15,864 nucleotides of DNA from contig JANMSS010000108.1 in NCBI GenBank assembly GCA_031389585.1, positions 1 to 15,864 of the forward strand, given 5' to 3'. The translations under genes were made by a program, and so were the position numbers. The notes under the pieces were generated by a model. It had not been told where the DNA came from. It made no database searches and saw only the letters and a list, made by a program, of their open reading frames with translations. Each line of letters begins with the position of its first letter. Position 1 is the stretch's first letter. Source of the DNA: CADEEN01 sp031389585. Lineage in GTDB: Bacteria > Pseudomonadota > Gammaproteobacteria > Burkholderiales > Burkholderiaceae_C. Below, piece by piece: positions 7,088-12,736 of this stretch.

Positions 7088-8146
7088 ATGCAAACCACGC
7101 GCCTCGGCCGCAGCGACCTCGACGTGACCCGCATCTGCCTGGGCACCATGACCTTCGGCGAACAGGTCGACGAGGCCGGCTCGCACGCCATCCTCGACCG
7201 CGCGCTCGAGCGCGGCATCAACTTCATCGACACCGCAGAGATGTACCCGGTGCCGCCGACGGCCAAGACCTTCAGCCACACCGAGACGATCATCGGCCAA
7301 TGGTTCGCCAAGCGCCCCGACGCGCGCCGACGCCTCGTGTTGGCGACCAAGATCGCTGGCCCTGCGCGCGGCATGAACTGGGTGCGCGAGGGCGCCAATG
7401 ACGTCACGCCGCAGGCCATCGAGCAGGCCTGCAACGACAGCCTGCGCCGGCTGCACACCGACGTGATCGACCTCTACCAGATCCACTGGCCCAGTCGCAA
7501 TTCGCTGCCGTTTGGTTCGATCTATTTCGACCCCAAGCTCGATGCGCCGCAAACCTCGATCCACGACCAACTGGCTGCCTTGGGCAAGCTGGTGCAGGCG
7601 GGCAAGGTGCGCGCCATCGGCCTGTCCAACGAAACCCCCTGGGGCGTGGCCGAATTCGTGCGCGTGGCCGAGCAGCACGGCCTGCCGCGCGTGGCCACGG
7701 TGCAGAACCCCTACTGTTTGACCAACCGGGTGGTCGACAACGGCCTGGACGAAACCCTGCACCGCACTGGCGTCGGCCTGTTGGCCTACTCGCCGCTGGC
7801 TTTCGGCGTGCTGACGGGAAAGTACGACGAGCGCGGTTTCAACGACCCGGCCAGCCAAGGCCGCGTGGCGTTGTTCGAGCGCTTCCGGCAGCAGCGCTGG
7901 GGTCGGCCCGAATCGCTGGCCGCGGCCAAGCGCTACAACGCACTGGCTCGCGAGCATGGCCTGACACCGACGCAGATGGCGCTGGCCTTCTGCTACACCA
8001 ATTGGCGTGTGGCCAGTACGATCATCGGCGTGACCAGCATCGCGCAGCTCGACGAATGCCTCGACGCCTGGGGTACGACGCTGGCGCCCGAGCTGCTCGG
8101 CGCGATCGACAAGGTTCGTTGGGAGCTCAGGGACCCGGCGCAATGA
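7088..8146 (+). CDS. tas: Aldo/keto reductase, Tas-like
   Basis: A 352-residue NADP(H)-dependent aldo/keto reductase, very close in length and layout to E. coli Tas. The catalytic tetrad is complete: Asp48 (NFIDTAEMYP), Tyr53, Lys88 (VLATKIAG) and His133 (YQIHWPSRN). The Tas-type insert VPPTAKTFSHTE (55-66) follows the catalytic Tyr. The C-terminal cofactor-binding part contains LLAYSPLAFGVLTGKY (231-246) and STIIGVTSIAQLDE (310-323). The physiological substrate is unknown; relatives reduce carbonyls. The ATG at 7088 is chosen because the open frame upstream shows no similarity and the family begins MQxxxLG. The following deacylase gene starts 28 bases downstream and is probably cotranscribed. 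Confidence 0.9.
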   Translation: MQTTRLGRSDLDVTRICLGTMTFGEQVDEAGSHAILDRALERGINFIDTAEMYPVPPTAKTFSHTETIIGQWFAKRPDARRRLVLATKIAGPARGMNWVREGANDVTPQAIEQACNDSLRRLHTDVIDLYQIHWPSRNSLPFGSIYFDPKLDAPQTSIHDQLAALGKLVQAGKVRAIGLSNETPWGVAEFVRVAEQHGLPRVATVQNPYCLTNRVVDNGLDETLHRTGVGLLAYSPLAFGVLTGKYDERGFNDPASQGRVALFERFRQQRWGRPESLAAAKRYNALAREHGLTPTQMALAFCYTNWRVASTIIGVTSIAQLDECLDAWGTTLAPELLGAIDKVRWELRDPAQ

Positions 8147-8174
8147 GCCGGCTGCGTCGCGACGACCCCTGAGC

Positions 8175-8669
8175 ATGGCCCGCAAGGACGCCAGGCATGT
8201 CAGCGAAACCCCTGCCACGCAGTGGCTGCGCCGGCAGGGAATTGCCTTCACCGAGCATGTCTACGACTATGTCGAGCAGGGCGGTACGGCCGAGTCGGCA
8301 CAGCAGCTCGGCATTGACGAGCATGCGGTGGTCAAGACCCTGGTCATGCAGGACGATCGCGCCCGGCCGCTGATCGTGCTGATGCATGGCGACCGCCAGG
8401 TCAGCACCAAGAGTCTCGCCCGAGCGATCGGCTGCAAGAGCGTCGAACCTTGCGGCGCCGAGGTGGCACAGCGTCACAGTGGCTACTGGCTGGGTGGCAC
8501 CTCGCCCTTCGGTTTCAAGCGCGAGGGCGTGCCGGTTTATGTCCAGGCCAGCGTGCTGCTGCTGCCGCGCGTTTGCATCAACGGCGGACGGCGCGGTTTC
8601 CTGGTCGGCATCGAGCCCAAGGTGCTGACCGAGCAACTCGGCGCCACGCCGGTCGACTGCGCCTTGTGA
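8175..8669 (+). CDS. ybaK: Cys-tRNA(Pro)/Cys-tRNA(Cys) deacylase YbaK
   Basis: A 164-residue YbaK/ProX-type trans-editing enzyme that hydrolyses Cys wrongly attached to tRNA(Pro) by ProRS. The fold is recognised from HVYDYVEQGGTAESAQQLG (28-46), the essential lysine Lys54 in AVVKTLVM, MHGDRQVSTKSLARAIG (70-86) and the glycine-rich GYWLGGTSPFG (103-113) forming the substrate pocket. Length is usual for the family. The ATG at 8175 has no clear Shine-Dalgarno; translation may depend on the upstream aldo/keto reductase, 28 bases away. The order ybaK-plsY is, from memory, common in Burkholderiales. Confidence 0.92.
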   Translation: MARKDARHVSETPATQWLRRQGIAFTEHVYDYVEQGGTAESAQQLGIDEHAVVKTLVMQDDRARPLIVLMHGDRQVSTKSLARAIGCKSVEPCGAEVAQRHSGYWLGGTSPFGFKREGVPVYVQASVLLLPRVCINGGRRGFLVGIEPKVLTEQLGATPVDCAL

Positions 8670-8674
8670 CGAAG

Positions 8675-8695
8675 CTGCGCGCGTAAACTGCGCGC
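8675..8695 (+). repeat. Short direct repeat in the plsY leader, with possible -10
   Basis: CTGCGCGC occurs at 8675-8682 and again at 8688-8695, 13 bases apart and split by GTAAA. The spacer contributes to TAAACT (8684-8689), a 4-of-6 match to a -10 box that could serve plsY, whose ATG is 32 bases on. TTGTGA at 8664-8669 is only 14 bases upstream of it, too close for a normal -35. The repeat may be chance in such G+C-rich DNA. Confidence 0.3.
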
Positions 8696-8710
8696 CACCT
8701 TGATCGCAGT

Positions 8711-8715
8711 GGAGG
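8711..8715 (+). promoter_or_regulatory. Ribosome binding site of plsY
   Basis: GGAGG lies 6 bases before the ATG at 8722, an optimal Shine-Dalgarno that fixes the plsY start and suggests strong translation compared with most genes in this window. Confidence 0.8.
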
Positions 8716-8721
8716 CGGTGG

Positions 8722-9375
8722 ATGGCGTGGGCCTGGAGCGTGGCAGCGGTGTTGGCGGCGTACCTCGTCGGCTCGCTGTCCTTTGCGGTGATCGTCAGCC
8801 GCGCGATGGGGCTGGCCGATCCGCGCAGCTACGGCTCGGGCAATCCCGGCGCGACCAATGTGCTGCGCACGGGCAAGCGCGGCGCGGCGGTGCTGACGCT
8901 GGCCCTGGACGCGCTGAAGGGCTACCTGCCGGTGATGGCCGCGCTGCTGCTCGCGCCGCGACTGGGCTTTGGCATCGGCACGGTCGCGGCGGTCGGCCTG
9001 GCCGCGTTTCTCGGCCACCTGTGGCCGCTGTTCTTCCAGTTCAAGGGCGGCAAGGGGGTGGCCACCGCGGCTGGCGTGCTGATGGCCTTCAACCCCTGGT
9101 TGGGCGTGGCCACGCTGGCCACCTGGGCAATCGTCGCCGTGTTTTCGCGCTACTCGTCGCTGGCCTCGCTGGCGGCGGCCGCCTTTGCGCCGTTCTACCA
9201 GTTGCTGATCTGGGACGCCGACGGTACCGCGCTGGCGATCGTGATGATCAGCCTGCTGCTGGTCTGGCGCCATGAACTCAACATCCGCCGATTGATTGCG
9301 GGCACCGAGTCCAGACTCGGCGGCAAACCGGCCGCGCCCGCCGCACCTGCCAAGCACAAAGGACACCCCCGATGA
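8722..9375 (+). CDS. plsY: Glycerol-3-phosphate acyltransferase PlsY
   Basis: A 217-residue inner-membrane enzyme that transfers the acyl group of acyl-phosphate to glycerol-3-phosphate, the first step of phospholipid synthesis with PlsX. All three hallmark motifs are present: YGSGNPGATN (37-46), FQFKGGKGVAT (105-115, the phosphate-binding Gly-rich loop) and HELNIRRLI (184-192). Several hydrophobic helices are visible (about 5-27, 53-78, 84-105, 117-140, 148-163, 168-183). The C-terminal tail after residue 192 is polar, Ala/Pro/Lys-rich and somewhat longer than usual. The start is set by GGAGG. The last codons overlap the start of the RidA-family gene (ATGA), so lipid synthesis and that gene are coupled in translation. 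Confidence 0.95.
   Translation: MAWAWSVAAVLAAYLVGSLSFAVIVSRAMGLADPRSYGSGNPGATNVLRTGKRGAAVLTLALDALKGYLPVMAALLLAPRLGFGIGTVAAVGLAAFLGHLWPLFFQFKGGKGVATAAGVLMAFNPWLGVATLATWAIVAVFSRYSSLASLAAAAFAPFYQLLIWDADGTALAIVMISLLLVWRHELNIRRLIAGTESRLGGKPAAPAAPAKHKGHPR
9358..9363 (+). promoter_or_regulatory. Ribosome binding site of the RidA-family gene
   Basis: AAAGGA, inside the last codons of plsY, stands 8 bases before the ATG at 9372. It supports the start that overlaps the plsY stop, allowing both de novo initiation and coupling. Confidence 0.6.
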
Positions 9376-9722
9376 CAAATCCCCAACGCTTCGACGTCGG
9401 CCCGCGCATGTCAGAGATGGCCGTGCACAACGGCGTGGCCTACCTCGCCGGCCAGGTCGCCGAAGACGGCTCGCAGGACATCAGCGGCCAGACGCGCCAG
9501 GTGCTGGCCGCGGTCGACGCGCTGCTGGAGCGCGCCGGCAGCGACAAGGGCCGCATCCTGCGCGCGCAGATCTTTCTCGCCGACCTTGCCGACTTCGCGG
9601 CCATGAATGGGGTCTGGGAGGCCTGGGTCGTGCCCGGCCACACACCGCCGCGGGCCACTGTGCAGGCCGCCCTGGCCAAGCCAGAGTGGAAGATCGAAGT
9701 GGTCGTGACCGCCGCTGTCTGA
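9372..9722 (+). CDS. RidA (YjgF/YER057c/UK114) family protein, YoaB-like
   Basis: A 116-residue member of the RidA family, which hydrolyses reactive enamine/imine intermediates to keto acids and ammonia. The family signature is at the C-terminus: PPRATVQAALAKPEWKIEVV (92-111) with Arg94, the substrate-carboxylate-binding arginine, and Glu109, the catalytic-site glutamate, 15 residues apart as in RidA. IFLADLADFAAMNGVWEAWV (67-86) resembles E. coli YoaB as I remember it, so this is more likely a YoaB-type paralogue than RidA itself. It would act as a trimer in the cytoplasm. It overlaps plsY by 4 bases and precedes a glutaredoxin-like gene by 14 bases. Confidence 0.9.
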   Translation: MTNPQRFDVGPRMSEMAVHNGVAYLAGQVAEDGSQDISGQTRQVLAAVDALLERAGSDKGRILRAQIFLADLADFAAMNGVWEAWVVPGHTPPRATVQAALAKPEWKIEVVVTAAV

Positions 9723-9736
9723 CGCGGCGGTACGCC

Positions 9737-10105
9737 ATGAGCACACAACCCGGCCGCCGCTCGCTCGGTGTCCTGCTCGGGCTCGTGCTGCTCGCCGCGG
9801 CCGGCATGCAATGGTGGGGTGCGGGCCAGGAGCAGCGCCAGGGCCAACGACTGGCGGCGCTGGCACGACCGGGCGACATCCGCATGCTGTCGTCGCAGAC
9901 CTGTGTCTATTGCGGCGAGGCGCGGCGCTGGATGAGCGCGCACCAAGTGTCGTTCGACGAATGCTTCATCGAGCGCGATGCGCCGTGCCAGGCGCTGTAT
10001 GACGCCACCGGCGCCCAGGGCACGCCGACGCTGCTGGTGCGCGGCCAGGTGCAACTCGGTTTTAACGTGACCCGGCTGCTGGCCACACTCGAGGCGCGCG
10101 GGTAG
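9737..10105 (+). CDS. Membrane-anchored glutaredoxin/thioredoxin-like protein
   Basis: A 122-residue protein with one N-terminal hydrophobic segment (about residues 10-24) preceded by Arg7-Arg8. By the positive-inside rule the rest should face the periplasm. The domain behind it has the start of a thioredoxin fold: IRMLSSQTCVYCGEARRWM (48-66) with a CVYC redox motif (Cys56, Cys59), then the cis-proline loop GTPTLLVRGQ (95-104, Pro97). Two further cysteines, Cys76 and Cys84, lie between these motifs and could form a second disulfide. It is probably a thiol:disulfide oxidoreductase or a periplasmic reductant, but no partner is visible. It follows the RidA-family gene by 14 bases and ends one base short of the convergent yciO gene. 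Confidence 0.78.
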   Translation: MSTQPGRRSLGVLLGLVLLAAAGMQWWGAGQEQRQGQRLAALARPGDIRMLSSQTCVYCGEARRWMSAHQVSFDECFIERDAPCQALYDATGAQGTPTLLVRGQVQLGFNVTRLLATLEARG

Positions 10106-10106
10106 T

Positions 10107-10742
10107 TCACGCCGCTGCCCGCACGCCCAACCGCGCCGCGTTGCCACGGCCCTGGCGCAACAACGTCGGCTCGGCGCCGCTGAGGTCGATCACGGTGGTC
10201 GGTTGCATCGGGCAGGCGCCGGCATCGACGACGGCCTGAAGCGACTTCTGCAGCCGCTCACGAATCTCATGCGGGTCGTTCATCGGTTCGGTTTCGCCCG
10301 GCGCGATCAGCGTGGTCGCTAGCAGAGGCTGGCCCAGCAGTTCGAGCAGGGCCTGTGTCACGCGGTGGTCGGGCACGCGCAGGCCGATGGTGCGCCGCGA
10401 GGGGTGGCTCAGCCGGCGAGGCACTTCCTTGGTGGCTTCGAGGATGAAGGTGAAGGGCCCCGGAGTGCCCAGCTTGAGCAGGCGGTACTGGCGGTTGTCG
10501 ACGCGGGCGTAGCTGGCGACCTCCGACAGGTCGCGGCACAGCAGCGTCAGGTGGTGCTTGTCGTCGACGGCGCGAATGCGCCGCAGGCTGTCGGCCGCGG
10601 CCTTGTCGTCGAGGTGGCAGACCAGGGCGTAGCTCGAGTCGGTGGGGATCGCCGCAATGCCGCCGCCGTGCAGGATCTGCGCCGCCTGCTTCAACAGCCG
10701 CGGCTGCGGGTTGTCGGGGTGGACTTCGAAGTATTGCGACAT
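10107..10742 (-). CDS. yciO: YciO, Sua5/YrdC-type putative threonylcarbamoyl-AMP synthase
   Basis: A 211-residue protein of the Sua5/YciO/YrdC/YwlC family. Visible family segments are AAIPTDSSYALVC (30-42), RRIRAVDDKHHLTLLCRDL (54-72), LGTPGPFTFILEATKEVPRR (91-110), TIGLRVPDH (118-126) and PTTVIDLSG (181-189). The wording follows E. coli YciO rather than TsaC (YrdC): CRDLSE, TKEVPRRL and the basic-poor loop after RIR. TsaC makes threonylcarbamoyl-AMP for tRNA t6A; the true role of YciO is unsettled. The start at 10742 is preferred because the open frame beyond it overlaps the end of the EamA gene and has no similarity. It is the last gene of a leftward operon, 19 bases after the EamA gene. 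Confidence 0.9.
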   Translation of the reverse strand: MSQYFEVHPDNPQPRLLKQAAQILHGGGIAAIPTDSSYALVCHLDDKAAADSLRRIRAVDDKHHLTLLCRDLSEVASYARVDNRQYRLLKLGTPGPFTFILEATKEVPRRLSHPSRRTIGLRVPDHRVTQALLELLGQPLLATTLIAPGETEPMNDPHEIRERLQKSLQAVVDAGACPMQPTTVIDLSGAEPTLLRQGRGNAARLGVRAAA

Positions 10743-10761
10743 GGGCAGGCCGTCGCTGGGT

Positions 10762-11700
10762 CTAGTCAGCGACGGTGTCGGCAGCCACCGCCGACACCGG
10801 CCGCTGCTGTGCCGCGGCCTCACGCACGTTGAGCCAGGCGCTGGCCGCGCCGCACAGTGCGATCACCGCCATCCCGACACAGCCCCAGGCATCGGGCGCA
10901 TCGCCCAGCACCAGCCAGCCGACCAGCGCGGCCACCCCGATCTGCGTGTACAGGAACGGCATCAGGGTGGCCGTGGGCGCCTTGCCCAGTGCCAGGATCA
11001 ACAGCAGGTGGCCACCGGTGCCCAGCGCGCCCACTGCCAGCAGCAACACCAGGTGCAGGGTCGGCGCAGCAGACAGCGTGGCGCCGATGTCGCGCCAGCC
11101 CGCCAGCAGCAACGGCAGCACCAGCACCATGCCGGTCAGGCCGGTATAGAAGTTGGTGGTGTAGGGGTTGGCGTGCGGGGCCAGTTTGCTGGTCAGCAAC
11201 TGGAAGGCCGCGTTGGACAGCGCGGCAGCCAGCGGCAGCAGCACGATCCAGCCGAACAGGCCGCTGCCCGGGCGGATCACGATCAACGCACCGGCGAACC
11301 CGCCGGCGACGAGCACCCAACGCAGTGCCGAGACGCGCTCATGCAGCCAGACACGGGCCAGCAGCGTGACCAGCAACGGCGTGAGCATGACGATGGCCGT
11401 CATCTCAGCCACCGGCATGTGCTGCAGGGTGGTGAAGACCATCGCCGTGGAGAACAGCAGCAGCGCGCCGCGCAGCACCTGGAATCGCGGGTAGGCAGTG
11501 CGAAAGCTTTTCTCGGGCGAGGCGGCGATCCACAGCAGCATGGCCAGCGTGTGGATGGCGTAGCGCAGCCCGAGCAGCAGCGCCACGCCGATCGAGCCGC
11601 CGAGGAAGCGCACGGCGGTGTCCAGGCTGGCAAAGCAGGTGGCCGCGCCGATGATCAGCGCGACGCCGGCCACCGGGTGCGCGCCGGTGCCGCGCTTCAT
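10762..11700 (-). CDS. EamA/DMT-family transporter
   Basis: A 312-residue integral membrane protein of the drug/metabolite transporter superfamily, with two EamA repeats of about five helices each (roughly residues 10-140 and 150-285). The repeat hallmarks are visible as the glycine-rich first helix GVALIIGAATCFASLDTAV, the helix pair ending ALIVIRPG at the end of repeat one, and ALGKAPTATLMPFLYTQIGV in repeat two. The substrate cannot be predicted; relatives export amino acids, nucleosides or other metabolites. I choose the ATG at 11700, which overlaps the stop of the PHP gene as ATGA, over a GTG three codons upstream. The tail after the last helix is polar. Confidence 0.88.
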   Translation of the reverse strand: MKRGTGAHPVAGVALIIGAATCFASLDTAVRFLGGSIGVALLLGLRYAIHTLAMLLWIAASPEKSFRTAYPRFQVLRGALLLFSTAMVFTTLQHMPVAEMTAIVMLTPLLVTLLARVWLHERVSALRWVLVAGGFAGALIVIRPGSGLFGWIVLLPLAAALSNAAFQLLTSKLAPHANPYTTNFYTGLTGMVLVLPLLLAGWRDIGATLSAAPTLHLVLLLAVGALGTGGHLLLILALGKAPTATLMPFLYTQIGVAALVGWLVLGDAPDAWGCVGMAVIALCGAASAWLNVREAAAQQRPVSAVAADTVAD

Positions 11701-12587
11701 GCCGGCCACACCACGCGGTCGGTCAGCGCCTGCCAGACCGGCGTCAGTTGCTCGGGCAGGGCCGGCAGCGTGCCGAGGTCGGCGCGGCTTTCGCCGGGCG
11801 AGTGGAAGTCGCTGCCGCGCGAGGCCAGCAGGTCGAACTCGATCGCCATCTCGGCGTAGCGCAAGGCCTCGGCGGCGCTGTGGCTGCCGGTGACGACTTC
11901 GACGCCGCGCCCGCCGTGGGCCTTGAATTCGCTGAACAGCGCGTACTCCTCGGTCGGCGTGAACTTGTAGCGTGCCGGGTGCGCGATCACGGCGATGCCG
12001 CCGGCCGCGCTGATCCAGCGCACTGCGTCACCCAGCGCGGCCCAGCGGTGCGGCACATAGCCCGGCTTGCCTTCAGTGAGGTAGCGGCGAAAGACAGCGG
12101 CGGGGTCGGCGCAAATGCCACGCTCAACCAGAAAGCGCGCGAAGTGCATGCGCGAAATCAGCTCCGGGTTGCCGACATAGGGCAGCGCGCCCTCGTACGC
12201 CCCGTGGATGCCGACCTTTGCCAGGCCGGCAGCCATGTCGCGCGCGCGCGCCTCGCGGCCGCCGCGCGTGGCGGCCAGGCCTTCGCGCAGCGCAGTGTCT
12301 TCGAGGTCGAAACCCAGGCCGACGATGTGCACCGTGGTGCCGGCAAAGCTGACCGAGATTTCGGTGCCGCTGATCCAGGCCAAGCCATGCCTCAGCGCCG
12401 CATCGCGGGCGCGAGCCTGGCCCGCGAGTTCGTCATGGTCGGTCAGCGCCCACAATTCGACGCCGCCGGCCTGGGCCCGCGCGGCCAGCGCTTCGGGCTC
12501 GAGCGTGCCGTCGGAGATGCAGGAGTGGCAATGCAGGTCGGCGTTGAGCAGGTGCGACAGGCGGTCGGGGGCATCGGGTGGGCTCAC
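11697..12587 (-). CDS. rnm: PHP-domain phosphoesterase, RNase AM (YciV/TrpH) type
   Basis: A 296-residue PHP-family metal enzyme. Metal ligands are all in place: DLHCHS (Asp17, His19, His21), LTDHDE (Asp50, His51), GTEIS (Glu76), His87 in VHIVG, His148 in SRMHFAR, His203 in IAHPARY, and GSDFHSP (Asp260, His262). Family knowledge: YciV/RNase AM is a 5'-3' exoribonuclease that also removes the 3' phosphate from 3',5'-nucleoside bisphosphates, and it matures rRNA 5' ends. The start is a GTG, because a TGA lies four codons upstream in frame and no ATG occurs before the DLHCHS motif. It heads the leftward operon with EamA and yciO; the rnm-yciO association is also seen in E. coli. It is divergent from the TonB receptor gene. 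Confidence 0.9.
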   Translation of the reverse strand: MSPPDAPDRLSHLLNADLHCHSCISDGTLEPEALAARAQAGGVELWALTDHDELAGQARARDAALRHGLAWISGTEISVSFAGTTVHIVGLGFDLEDTALREGLAATRGGREARARDMAAGLAKVGIHGAYEGALPYVGNPELISRMHFARFLVERGICADPAAVFRRYLTEGKPGYVPHRWAALGDAVRWISAAGGIAVIAHPARYKFTPTEEYALFSEFKAHGGRGVEVVTGSHSAAEALRYAEMAIEFDLLASRGSDFHSPGESRADLGTLPALPEQLTPVWQALTDRVVWPA

Positions 12588-12673
12588 GCAGCGATTGTCT
12601 CAGGCGAAGGATGGGACTGCCATGCCGGCGATCCGCGGTGCACGCCAGCCGCACTGCGGGTAAGTGCTGCTTC

Positions 12674-12688
12674 GCGCCGATTCGGCGC
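12674..12688. repeat. Perfect dyad upstream of the PqqU-like receptor gene
   Basis: GCGCCGA (12674-12680) and TCGGCGC (12682-12688) are exact inverted repeats around a single T. The site lies in the 149-base divergent region between the PHP gene and the receptor gene, 48 bases before the chosen receptor ATG and just before GCTAAT (12692-12697), a possible -10. The place suits an operator, but no regulator family is recognised and G+C-rich palindromes arise by chance. Confidence 0.4.
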
Positions 12689-12736
12689 TGGGCGCTAATG
12701 CGGGCGACACCATCGACCGTCGCGATTGCCAATGCC

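Noticed and set aside
7022..8251. A 409-residue minus-strand open frame antisense to the aldo/keto reductase
   Set aside because: The reductase has a complete catalytic tetrad; the antisense product has no recognisable segment.
8664..8689. TTGTGA and TAAACT as a plsY promoter
   Set aside because: The spacing is 14 bases, outside the usual 16-18, and both boxes are weak; recorded only as a possible -10 in the repeat entry.
10642..11859. A Gln/His-rich 405-residue plus-strand open frame
   Set aside because: It is antisense to the EamA transporter and the yciO start. Its repetitive QQQ/HRR composition comes from reading Leu- and Ala-rich codons backwards.
12578..12736. N-terminal extension of the TonB receptor from 12578
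   Set aside because: It would put 53 residues, many basic, before a signal peptide that is complete from 12737, and would nearly fill the divergent promoter region.
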